The notes under the pieces: model-generated
Told to the model about the DNA's origin: nothing
The model's input: the letters and a program-made list of their open reading frames with translations, nothing else
The model's database searches: none
In this document: one piece after another, positions 1-11,426 of the stretch
Position numbering within the stretch: the stretch's first letter is position 1
How the letters are laid out: each line of letters starts with the position of its first letter
From: Sclerotinia nivalis
Taxonomy: Eukaryota > Ascomycota > Leotiomycetes > Helotiales > Sclerotiniaceae
NCBI GenBank assembly: GCA_029531795.1
Contig: JAPEIS010000009.1
Coordinates: 930,001-994,000 of the forward strand
Length of the DNA stretch: 64,000 nucleotides
Direction of reading: 5' to 3'
Translations under genes and position numbers: made by a program

Positions 1-1294
1 TTCACTAGGGCTTTATCACCAAGCTTTCTGATCTTGTCGACCTCTGTAACCTCAGACGTATCAGCTCCAGATCCACACAACTATCTTGCCAGGCCAAAGA
101 ATCGGTCCAGGGTTTTTTCATCCTAAGTTAAAGAGATGAAGTTTTGCACCTGCTGTATTCCGCCGTGGAATGACAATAAAAAATGACGCATATATGAAAG
201 GCTCGTAGAGTATTAAAGCTTTAGACAGACCTTCATAACTCCCCCCTAATAGTATGAATCACATTTGGTTCCCGTCCCGAGAAGAAACGCATGAAGTATC
301 GTTCGGAGATATCCAATAGTCCAGACTAGCAGACCAGAACAAACTTTCAATGTTCGTAAAGCTAAACATCTTTAAAGATAGATTAATTACTTAATCCATT
401 CCTTTGTTCATGATGATTTTAGAAATTCAATACATCTCATTGTTGGACTGCAGTCCAGACTATGAGACACTCTGGTAGCAATAGATAGAAGGTTAATGAC
501 AATGTATATTTGTCACTGTAATGAAGATACTACCGCGGCTGCCGCAGATGCCAATTGTAACCCTACCCTTTAAGCATCTACGGCTTCTCCGTAGCGACCT
601 GATTTAACAGCATGATTGAACTGTCCCAGGCTACCATCCAAGCGAGCTTTCGCCGGCATACCTTTGCAAATCCAGTCGTTCATAACCTATTCCTAACTGA
701 ATGAGAAATAGTTTTTCTTTCTTGCACTCCAGGTTCTTCCCTTCCTGGAGCCGAGCATCATCCCATGGGATATTTAATCAAACCTGGATTCGAGGTTCTC
801 AAGTTTGGCGTTGATGGAGTTGCAGCTTGAGAGCTCCCCAGACCTTGTTCCATCGATATCTTGATCCCTATTAAAAAGTGTATGAGTTAATCAATGATAT
901 AGTGACGCTGTAGAAGTGCGCCATCTGTTTATGAATCAATGAAATGATCGCTAAAAGGTGCTATTTATTATATTCCAATCGGCGCCAAAGAGCGGAAGGT
1001 AGTGTTGATATTTCCTAAAGCCAATTCCTAGAATGAATCTGGCCTTTAATATCTACTTAAGAATCTCTAAGCATATGTGATCATAAAAGGGCCTATATAT
1101 GGAATATGTGTAATCTTGAGGATCCGAAATAGCCAGCTGATGGATATGCCCCTTATGGTAGTCCGTGCAGTACCACCACGTGACCCCAATCCTGCAATCA
1201 TCAACACATTTTTCGAACGCCAAACACCTTGATAATATATACCATCTTAACCGGCTCGTCGACATCCACTACTAGAAGATAACTTCTAAAATAA
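1..1294. other. Non-coding stretch upstream of tRNA-Thr
   Basis: No open frame here is long or composition-wise convincing, and no splice-compatible exon chain was found on either strand. The stretch is AT-leaning without tandem repeats. It may hold the end of a gene lying left of the window, but nothing supports that. Confidence 0.4.
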
Positions 1295-1376
1295 GCCTGC
1301 TTGGCGCAGTGGTAACGCGTAGCACTTGTATGTAAACGAAATGCTAAGATCATTGGTTCGATTCCAGTAGTAGGCA
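1295..1376 (+). tRNA. tRNA-Thr (anticodon TGT) with a 10-nt intron
   Basis: The stretch folds as a cloverleaf. The acceptor stem GCCTGCT (1295-1301) pairs with AGTAGGC (1369-1375) with one G-U, followed by discriminator A. The D stem is GCG/CGC (1304-1306, 1316-1318). The anticodon stem TAGCA/TGCTA (1320-1324, 1342-1346) and T stem ATTGG/CCAGT (1352-1356, 1364-1368) also pair. The interior A-box-like and B-box (GGTTCGATTCC) Pol III promoter elements are present. The anticodon arm holds 17 nt between stem halves: a 7-nt loop whose bases 34-36 read TGT, plus a 10-nt insert (1331-1340) directly after position 37, the standard site for nuclear tRNA introns. The 3' CCA is not encoded, as expected for eukaryotes. 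Confidence 0.88.
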
Positions 1377-2662
1377 ACACCTATTTTGTGAACTTTTGGT
1401 CGTGCTTTTGCCATTCTTTTGTTGTCGATATTTCGTCTTGAACTTTTGGCATGGGAGCTTGATGATTTTATTCGTTTGCATACTGTTAGATAGAATGGAT
1501 GTTCAGTGGAACTTCTAACTTCTTAGTGTTCACAGGGGCTGGTGTTATGTGGAGATATGGATTGTGGATGCGAGCCAAGAATGAGTGGTTTCCGCGGGGA
1601 CGATCAATTACGACATCACCGCAGTAGCATTCTCGTCTAACAATATATTTTTGAGAAGTTTTGCATAGGATGTAGATTGATATATAGTCGAATGTGAACA
1701 TTGAGTACCTAGGTAGTTAGCAGCAAAAACGACATCGTTTCGAAATCATACGTTAGGGTGCCCGAATGCCCAAGTCAAATTAACAACAGGATTGATTAGC
1801 TGTCTCCCACCATCATCACATATCCCTTTTCCACCCCGCCAAATTTGGAAGAAAATAGGGAATAAAGCATGAATGATCATTTACCTCAGGGCACAAAAAA
1901 AGATCGATCACTCATTATCTGAGCTATTCTTACTATTATTTACATTCCGAAGTGCTATCTAATACTCCCTACAATTAGGTACCTATAGGTGCCAAGTCAC
2001 AAGTTACAGAGGTAGGTAGCCTGCAAATATAACTTACTTCATCTGGGGGCTTTCCATCAGTGTGAGGTAGGTAGCTTAATATCATATCACCATTTCGGTG
2101 TTCTGGGGCGAGGCGGCGATTGGAGGTACTTGGATTATTTTAATTATTTTTATATCTTCTGGTAAGTTTTATTATATATCAAAATATATACAGGATTATT
2201 TTTTACTATTTGTATTATCGGTTCTTTTTTGGCCCAGTTTCCTAGTTTCAACTGAGAATAAACATTAAACATCACTTCCTCCACATCAAATCTCGGATCA
2301 GAAATGTCAAACAACGATCACAAAAATATAGAAAGCAAATTAAGAAATAAAAAGAACCCATTCAACAACTACTATAAGTAGCAAATGATCTATTCTAAAG
2401 CCCATGGATAACATCACAAATACTCATATATGGGATATAATACGTACGAACATAATCATCTCTCATCTCACCTTCCCTTTTTATAGAATCAACCAAGTAA
2501 AAACATATCCACACGAGAGAAATCTATCTCTAACGCACCAACCTTTCTCATAAGGTCGTGAATCCAATCAAGTCGAAACATAGCAAATAAGGCCACCCAA
2601 AGTCTCATTCTTCGCCCATCTATTGCAACCACCAGCGCGAAAATCACATTATCACCACCCAT
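1377..2662. other. Intergenic region between tRNA and ABC transporter 3' end
   Basis: No gene is visible. The stretch is AT-rich and contains scattered GGTAGGTA-like short motifs near 1705-2080. It should include the 3' untranslated region of the minus-strand ABC transporter ending at 2663. Confidence 0.4.
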
Positions 2663-5600
2663 CTAAGCATCCGCTTTTTTCTTCGAGAACCATCCCTTTT
2701 TCGCACTCTTCCCATCATCCTCCCCCTGACTAGCACCCTTCGGTACTCTCACCAACCAATACATACCAATAGCGCCCGCAACGTTAAACGCGATATAAAC
2801 CCACAACAAGCCCCAATTCCTCCACACGTCACTATAATAACTATTTACCCCCGCCAAGAACACATTCGTGTCTTGGATACTACAGAACTCGCAATTAGTC
2901 GTCGCTTCAGGATTGTTCAGATATCCACCTGCGACGCCGATATAAGAATTAAGGTAATCGCCGCATGTTTGTGAAGAAGGAGGATTGAAATGAAGATATT
3001 CGATGGAATCGCATACGACTTCTGTGTTGGCAAGTCCGGTGGCCATCATTCCCGAGACGAGGTATGTGAAAGGTGAGACGCGGTACATGAAGATCCAGAA
3101 TCCAGGGAGAGCAGTAGGACTAGCGAGGACACCGCAGAAAATGAGACAGAGAGAGAACATGAGGTTAGCTACATTTCCTGCCGTTTCCGCAGTTTCCGTG
3201 CCGGCAATGATGAAATCGGTAAAGGTGGATGTGAACATTAGGAAAGCCCAAACGAAGGCGAACATGAGGCCGCTGCGCTCGTTGACGGCGTTGGTCATTT
3301 CGGCATTTCGGTAAAGACCGATAGGATAATACCAGGTTATGAAGATGATAACGGCCATAAGGGTATTCCATGGAAGCTCGACAATGATGTTGGAGAGGAT
3401 GAAGACCTTCCAGGAGTAGGTTTTGGAAGGGCGTTCGCGAACTTCGTAGAGGGAACGTTGAGTTACGAAATGGGGCAGGATTTGTTGAACAAGATTACCG
3501 AAGACAGTGAGGAGCATGAAGATAGCGAAAAGTTGGTTTTGCATTCCTTGAAGAGAAGTTTTGGTGTCCCAGAAAGAAAATCCTATGAAGAGGCCCTGCA
3601 AATTGTTGGTTACATGGTCTTATGAATGATCTTATGGAGATATGACTTACAACACAAGTACAGAGGATAGTCTTAGAGTAAAGATAAGGAGGGGTACGCC
3701 AGTACTGTTGAAACACTCGAATAAGGACAACCTGCATTTGGGTTCCAAACCCTGCAGCAAATGAATCGAGTGACGTAGGGTCATCTTCGACTTGCTTTTG
3801 AGACAGCGTGGTTTTCAGTTCTGCAAGGTGCGCCTTTACTTCCTGACGCTCTGGGGAGTTTCTCCAGGTTTCTGGCCAGTTTATTGAGGTGTCGGACCCA
3901 GGAGCGGCGCCAATAACTGCGTTGATTGTCAGTGGGATTCAACAATGATTTATCAGTGATACACCTCACCTTCAAGCATCCATTCTGCAGGGTTGGCCAG
4001 ATCTCCACAAGGAGGAGCACCATTGCGCTCAAAATAATCAGTCAAGACCTTCGAATGGTCCCCAATTTCGCCAAAATACACAGTCTTTCCGCCTTTCGCT
4101 AAGAATAATAGACGATCAAACTCCTGGAATAGAATGGCAGAAGGTTGATGGATCGTGCAAAGGATAGCTTGACCATTGTCTGCGAGTTTACGAAGCAACG
4201 CACAGATAGACCAAGCTGTTTGAGAGTCTAAGCCAGAAGTGGGTTCATCAAGAAATAGAAGAAGAGCCGGTTTTGCTGCTAGTTCAACACCAATCGTGAG
4301 ACGTTTACGCTGTTCAACATTAAGACCTAGATGACTTGTGAGACATGATTTAAAAATGTAAGTACAAACGGGAACGAGTGCGTACCTTCACCTGGAACAC
4401 CAACAATAGCATCAGCATATTCTTCCATCTCCAAGACCTTGATGACCTCATCAACATAGGCGAGCTTTTCAGAACGTGGAGTAGCCTTCGGCTGACGAAG
4501 AACGGCGCTGAAAGCCAGTGCCTCTCTAACAGTAGATGTAGCCAAATGGAGATCCTGCTGTTGGACGTAACCTGTTTTCCTTTGGAAGCCAAGATCTCTT
4601 TGTCGGCCATCTACAAGCATTTGTCCAGTGACAACACCCATGGTTACATGCGAGGCAAGCACATCGAGAAGAGTTGTTTTTCCAGCACCAGAGACACCCT
4701 AAGGCGATATAGTTAGTTAATGTTGCGCGAAGCTTAGCATACTGTAAAGGCTTACCATCAAAGCTGTCAAAGTACCAGGCTTGACCCATCCATCAACTCC
4801 ATCTAATAGTTTCCTAGGTTCGCCCTTGATCTTGATATCATAATTAACATTGTCCCAATGGAATATGGCAGTCTGTTTTTGGATACTAGGTGGTGCATCT
4901 GGGATAGTCTTCGTTCTGGTAACAGTTGCAGCGGTCATACGATCGTCCATTTTGGCTTCCTCGTCGGATGCTTTAGAAACATAGGGTATGCGACCACGGC
5001 GGAATAGAAGGACTTCTCCTTTGGACTTTTTGGCTGAGATGAATTCGCTGGCGCTTAGATAAACGGCGCAACCAAGAAGCATAAAGCCGATCATGGCGCC
5101 CAAGTTTCTGCCCAACGATGTTAGCTAGAGTCTCGAAAGCCAGTTTGAAATGAAAGCTCACCTCCAGAGATGCGTGTGAGAGTAACCATAGTTGACTTCA
5201 ATGTATCTATCGCCATCAACGTAATTTGCGCCCGCTGCAGCACCGGTGGTGGAGCAAATTCTCTCATCAGCGCCAACATTTGTGTAATTTACCCCAGAGG
5301 GTACGAATACGGAGCATGGAATCTGCCTGCCGTGGAATTCATTGATCATCAAAGCCTCAAACCCGTAACTGACTGGGTCGATATAATTGATCCACCGGAA
5401 CCACGGATGCATATCTCTAATCGGGACGGCAAATCCAGTATAAGTGACGATCGCAAGGATAAAGATGGCAGCTGGCGCCATTGCCTGTTTATGTTAGCAC
5501 ATTGAATAATGAGAGGTGTATAAGAAAGAGCACAAACCTCTGATAAACTTCGTGATAGTGAAGCGATGGACCGAAAGAACATAGACATTGTCAAAGTACA

Positions 5601-7553
5601 CAGAAAGGTAAATAGGAAGAACACAAAGAAATGTCCGGGGGTTCTCCGTAAATTTGTCATAAAGTAAAGAGCAAGATCGAATACAATAGTCGTGAATACT
5701 TTATTCGGTATGTCGCACAACATGGACCCACAAGCCTCTGCTACTGGATGATAGAAAGCGTATTTGGTATGTTTTTCAACGATTGGTCTTTGCGCATAAA
5801 GAGTGAGAATTTCCAGCATACTCTGAAATGCTGCCATCAAGATGGCGAAAAACAAAAGGGCGCCTCTGCTATAAAGACTGTTGGTATCATTTGGAAGATT
5901 GTAGAAAACACTACCAAGAATCAAAGCCATCAAAACTTGACCTAATATTTGATGTCAGTACATACCTCACTATATATCTACGAGCTGGAACACACCTATA
6001 AGACCGGATAAGAGAATAGTCATATCACCCCGAAGTCTTTGAAATCCACGCTCCACGCATAATCTGATCTGCATAGGAAGTGAAATCGTATATGGACTCT
6101 TAATACGTTGACCCTTAGCCTGAGCTGCTTTCCTCGAATGCTTAAAGTCGTCAAGGGCTTGTCCGCCAATGGGGAATTCGGCGTCAAATTGGTCGATCTC
6201 CCGGAGTAGCTGTGCTCTATCCTCACTATTTTGCCAAACTGCCGCGAATTCATCCGGGGTGTACGGGGTCTTGCCTTTGAAACCAGGTCGAACGATTCTC
6301 TCTGCCGGGGATGTAATTGAAGTTAAGAAATCAGCAGTAGTCTGTCGGGCTGGGCAGTCGAATCCCAGATTGATGAAGAATGCCTTCGCCGCGTTAATAT
6401 CACCAAAATATATTTGCCTTCCTTCGTAAAGTACAGCCACCTTGTCGAAAAGGTCATAGATTGACTGAGAAGCCTGATAAATGGCTACTACAGCTGTGGA
6501 TCCAGTCATTTCCGTAGAGTTCCTAAGAGTCTTGACAAATTCCAATGCAGTCGCAGAATCTAAACCTCTTGTACTGTTATCCCAGCACTGAAGAGGGCTT
6601 CCACCTAAAGCAGCTTCCGCAATACTGACACGCTTTCTCTCACCACCACTCACTCCTCGAATAAAATCATTACCCACTTTCGTATTGAATGTATGAGAAA
6701 GTCCAAAAGTTGCCATCATGACATCTCGAAGATGATCAGCGTATTGCTCTCTTGTAACACCGGGTATGCGATTCCGAGGGGCTTTAGCCTTAGCTGCAAA
6801 TGATAATGTTTGTGCCACGGTCAATTGAGGGAAATGTACATCAACCTCCGCTTGGTATATGCACTCCCCCCTGAAATCGTGGTGCATAGTTTCCATTGGA
6901 ATTCCCTGATAGTTAATATATGTGTTCTTATCCACAAAAAATCCAGATGTCTCTCCAGATATTGTCTTCAATAAAGTTGAACATCCAGATCCAGGTCGAC
7001 CAAGCACGACAAGCATTTCTCCACTTCTAACAAGCCCGTCGAAATCTCTTAAAATCTGTATTTTGGTTGGTTTGCTGAGTCCAAGAGCCCTCTTGCCCAT
7101 GCCGACAATTTCCAGTGGGTAGTTGCCAAAAGTCTTTTGATAGTCGGTTGCTTCACCAAATCCATGAGCGTTCAAGTTTCTATAGGAGATTCCTGCCGTC
7201 CTGTTGGGATATCTTTCCGGATCTCGAGATTGAATGTGGACGAGGTGTTTCGTCCATGCTCTTGGACTAAACTTCTCTGATGATGGATCGAGTCTAGGGT
7301 CATCTGATCCAAGGAATGGGTTGATATTGTGATCTTGAACACCTTCCGTGGGTCTTTGTGTGATTTGCCTCGCAAGTGTACGAATGGCAGCATCTTCCCT
7401 TTCTCCCGTCGAGTCTAAAGCCGAGGATTCTGTATCACTATCTTTCCCTTCATGACCGACGTTTCGGTCTGATTTTTCCTCGATAACCTCATCAACTTTC
7501 TCAGCAACAGCCTCACTTTGAGGTAGAACCCCAAAAGGCGCCGAAGTGGCCAT
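2663..7553 (-). CDS. PDR-type (ABC-G full-size) multidrug efflux transporter
   Basis: Eight exons join in phase: 7553-5996, 5941-5538, 5484-5162, 5107-4756, 4698-4386, 4326-3970, 3916-3651 and 3595-2663. They give 1501 residues, the usual size for this family. The order is NBD1-TMD1-NBD2-TMD2. NBD1 has the PDR-specific Walker A with Cys for Lys (GRPGSGCST, about 185-193), signature [10 protein letters not shown] (301-310) and a degenerate Walker B with Asn in place of the catalytic Glu ([10 protein letters not shown]). NBD2 has a canonical Walker A (GVSGAGKTT, 880-888), the degenerate signature [10 protein letters not shown] and an intact [14 protein letters not shown]. So only one ATP site should be fully catalytic, as known for Pdr5/Cdr1-like pumps. 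Family knowledge points to plasma-membrane export of toxicants such as azoles or plant phenolics; the substrate cannot be read from the sequence. All seven introns are short (53-59 nt). Confidence 0.96.
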
Positions 7554-8651
7554 ATTGTGTCCTTTTCGATTAATAGCAAATTAATTGAATCAGATTAAAA
7601 AAATGTAAGAATTATTATTATACGCGGTTGTAAAATAGTGCGTGAAGAATTGAATTTTTCACTGTAAAAGAACACAATCAACTTAAACCTGCACAAATCT
7701 CACTCCTTTAATTATACAACTTTGAGCTAGAAAGTTCATTCCAATAATCGCCCGTCAGCTTTAATTCCGCCGATACAGCGGAGAGATTTCATGATGTAAG
7801 CGTCTTCCGAGTTGAACCAATGATAATGTTCACTGGAATGAAAAGAATGAAAGATTCAAGAGTTTGGAAGTCTCCTAGTAAATCCCGTGTCGTTATTGTT
7901 TTCAAAACTCCTCGTATACACGAAGGGAGCTTGAGCTTACGTGTGTGATTGGTAGATGAGTCCGTCGATTAATAAAGTATGAAAGGTGGCGTTAGGCTCT
8001 TACCACACATAAAACAGTGTATGTGTAGTGACCGGCACGAAAAGTTCCCGTATCCGAACTCAACTCGTTTCCACTCCTAGTCCACATTCCAAGAAACTAA
8101 GGTTGCTAAGGAATTGGACAATTATTTTAGTTCTGTCAATATCCACTTTAACAAATGTTGCGTGTGTAAAATTTGATTGATTCCCTAGATCAGCCTTACC
8201 TGGCGTTGCCTCTTCTAGCACTAAGATCCGAACACGCTGCGTGAGTACATAGCCGACCCCCATTCCTTGAGAATAGTACGGGGGTTAGCGGGCACTAAGT
8301 AAGAACATCCGAGATACCAATATAATGAACAGGATATCAATCATCCATTTGTCTGTTTCATGGACCATAAAATGCTGTGAAAGGATTCTTCAAGTCGTCA
8401 TTTTCTTATTTTGGCTGTCAGATTCGGAGAGTGGCCACGCATTCCGGAGACAAAGTGAGAATGTGTCCGAGCATAAGATGATCAAGTAAGCAATCATCAG
8501 AAGTATGGAGAAGCAGACGAAATCCAGCCAAGGTTCGCACGGGGAATGGAATATTACCCCGGATGTTGTACAATTAAAACACATATCAGTTGTTACAGTA
8601 CTATGTAACTGTTATACATCACCATCTCAAAAAAGATCCCACCCATTATCC
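7554..8651. other. ABC transporter promoter region and Fpg 3' flank
   Basis: No gene was found in about 1.1 kb. The part next to 7553 is AT-rich and would hold the promoter of the minus-strand pump. The part next to 8652 would hold the Fpg 3' end. I could not identify a specific regulatory site with confidence. Confidence 0.4.
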
Positions 8652-10183
8652 TCAATCCTGGGCAATATCAGTCTTCACATGACGACCAGATCTACGCCTT
8701 GGTTGAACTGGTGTAATATCTCCCATCGCCTTTGATTCGGTAGATTTTGACATCTTCCTCTTAGTCAGCTTGACTGCCTTCGTGGCGATGTCCCCCGCAC
8801 CATCATCCGAAATCTCTTCTTTCACCTTAGTCGATTTCTGAGTTTTTGCTTTTGACTTCTTTGGTTCTGTGATATCTTCATTAATCTCTTCAAAATCCGT
8901 GGATACCACAGCAGCCTTCCTCTTCCTCGAGCTTTGTTTTTTCACTGGAATATCCTCGATAGCCTCACTATTACTAAACACATTTCTCTTCTTTATATCA
9001 CCAGCGACGGGCCCCGTTTTCTTCTGTACACTTGGCACCACACAAGACGTTCGTCCCCCAACGGTAAGAAATGTGATCTTATCCCCATTTGGTAATGCTG
9101 TCGGGCCCTCTTTCTTTCCCTTTCCCCATCGATGCTTAAACATCCAATCATCTGGAAATTTGGACGAGTCTGCCAACAAGTCTACTGCTGTTTGACAAAT
9201 GTACATCATCGAAGCATGCAATCGCTTGATCTCTTCAAAACTAAACGTATTGCTATATTGCTCAGGATGAAGTCTTGCATGGTATAATATTTCGTCGCTG
9301 CAAGTGACATTAGCATAATGGGCTCTTAAGAATAGATCGTCTGAGTCGTAGTAAAACAATAAAGGTAGATTGTGTCACTAGGTCTCAAACAATAGAGATC
9401 AGAGTGGATATAAAGATGACTGACCCGACCCAATTCCCAATCCCACTAATGTTCGCTTGGTCAAGTAATAATGCCTTTATTGGCACCTGTTTCTTGTTCA
9501 ACTTCTGCTCGAGCCACTTAACTGTAAGGATATCTTTATCGATTACAGGATCTGGGCCATTCTCTTTGAGTGGGGTCGTGTTTCGAATGGCTTCAGCAAC
9601 ACAATCTACTAGTCTGATTCTCGAAAACCTCCGCGAATCCGTGAATGCAGCATCGACCTTTGGTTCCTCTGCTGTTTGTAGTGAAAATTTCGAGAACTTT
9701 GGTGGCCACACCTCCTTTTCACCCTCATCTTTCGATCTGTAATAGTAAGTTTCCTGCCCTCGAATGTGAAACCATCCTAAATCTTTCAGCACTTGGTCAA
9801 CTTATAATTTCGACTATATTCATACCCGTCATGCCAAAGTGAAATACTGGATGTGGCGGCGAGGACATAATCATCCTGTCACAACAGCTTAGCACTGCAT
9901 TTTGCAGAATCTAGAATGGGCCCAACCAGAAATATTTGCCTTGCTGTCCAGCGCCTACTACCCTTCTCCCAGTCAGTGCTTTTTGGAATTCGGCAGCACT
10001 TGTTCCGGCCTTGCCAAAGACATTGGCATCATCTTGAGCGTTCACGATGGCCAACGTTTTACCAACGAGGTTTTTTCGTATGTGGTGCACGGCTCGCGCT
10101 ACTGTGAGCTTGCGTTAGTATGTGATCGTATTCCGTGAGTAAGACGACGAGGTTTGTGGTTCACCTTCGGCAATTTCTGGCAT
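8652..10183 (-). CDS. Formamidopyrimidine-DNA glycosylase (Fpg/MutM family, zincless-finger type)
   Basis: Five exons join in phase: 10183-10165, 10101-9927, 9875-9826, 9776-9425 and 9297-8652. They give 413 residues. The first exon is only 19 nt and encodes MPEIAE. It supplies the Pro2 nucleophile and Glu3 that the family needs for bifunctional glycosylase/AP-lyase action on oxidised purines, which fixes the start. The helix-two-turn-helix follows (ALLLDQANISGIGNWVG, then DEILYHARLHPEQ), split by the 127-nt last intron. The usual C-terminal CxxC zinc finger is absent; a Lys/Ser-rich tail with KKRNVF- and KRKAAV-like basic clusters follows instead, suiting nuclear targeting. Plant and fungal Fpg enzymes commonly have this zincless form. 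It is divergent from PEX11, sharing a 481-bp gap. The long basic tail is not part of the core family fold. Confidence 0.93.
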
Positions 10184-10664
10184 ATTAGGAATTTCCGGTG
10201 CTTGACTGCCAGTGCAGGCAAATGCAAGAGACGGAGAAAGAAGAGGGTAGAGTAAAGACCAAGTAAAAAGTTACACTGGTGTTCACTTCCAAGTCAGATA
10301 TTGAAAGGAAACGGGAAAGGAAAAAAAATCCAAGATTAATGAACCCAAGCTCAAGCTCCCAAAAATGAAATGCATCGATTAAGATGTCTCCCAAGTAAAT
10401 ATACAAAGCGTGACTTGCCTTTATGGTGCCTGTATATATGCCTTAATTATAGGGCATAACTTTACCTAATGGGGTCAAGGATTCCCCATACACGACTACC
10501 GAGGCATTAGGATAGCCATAGCCATATCCCTTTCATGAGCCGTCTCATCATCACCTCATGCTTCCAAAAGCCTTTTTCTTTTCCAACTTTATAATCTATC
10601 CTATCTCCTCTCTTTTTCTCAATACACTCTTTCTGTTTCATAATTCATAACGTGAATCATCAAG
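10184..10664. promoter_or_regulatory. Shared divergent promoter region between Fpg and PEX11
   Basis: This 481-bp gap separates two divergently transcribed genes, so it should carry both promoters. The 75 bp before the PEX11 start are strongly CT-rich, a common leader feature of well-expressed fungal genes, and the start context is ATCAAGATGG. No specific transcription-factor site is claimed. Confidence 0.55.
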
Positions 10665-11426
10665 ATGGTCGCCGATACTCTAATCTACCACCCAACCGTC
10701 GCCCATTACCTCAAATTCATCGCATCAACCGTCGGCCGCGATAAGCTCCTCCGAACCCTTCAATACTTTTCCCGATTCTACGCCTGGTATCTCCTTCGTA
10801 CCAATGGAACATCCAGCGAAATTGCTCCTTACGAAGCCATCAAAAAGCAATTTGGACTTGCACGTAAATTAATGCGGTTTGGCAAGAATGTCGAGCATTT
10901 GAAAGCAGCTGCTATCGCTGCGGATTCTAAGAGTCTTGATCCGGTGATCAAGTACTGTGCTGTGGGAAGACAACTGGGATATGCGGGTTATTTAACCTTT
11001 GACGCCCTCACGGTCTTGGATGCTGCGGGCATTAGAAAGAGTCCATCGACTAAGAGGATACAGAAGGAGGCTTATAGGTTTTGGTTGATGGGACTGCTGT
11101 TTAGTACTGCGTCTGGAATGTACTCTTTGTACAATCTTCGCCAGCAATCCGCGAGGATTGATAAGAAGGATGGGGAAGGTGTCGTGACTAGCAAGAGAAT
11201 AGAGAAGTAAGTTAAGCCTCAGATATGAAGGCGGCTGGGCTTGTTGCTAATTTCTCGTTATAGGGAACGCGCTGCAATAAATATGCAACTCCTATCGGAC
11301 CTATGCGATATTACAGTTCCCAGTTCGGCGATAGGCTTGGCTAACTTCGATGATGGTATTGTTGGATTGGCAGGAACTGTGAGCAGTTTGATCGGTGTCT
11401 ACAGTCAATGGAAGAAGACTGCTTAA
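10665..11426 (+). CDS. PEX11: Peroxisomal membrane protein Pex11
   Basis: Two exons (10665-11206 and 11264-11426, intron GTAAGT..TATAG) give 234 residues, the typical Pex11 length. Pex11 is a peroxisomal membrane protein that tubulates the membrane before division and affects medium-chain fatty-acid metabolism. Recognisable features are the N-terminal amphipathic helix region (KFIASTVGRDKLLRTLQYFSR), the conserved LARKLMRFGK stretch, and a C-terminal hydrophobic segment (GLAGTVSSLIGVY) near the end. It starts in a good context (AAGATGG) after a CT-rich leader and is divergent from the Fpg gene. No abnormality is seen. Confidence 0.94.
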
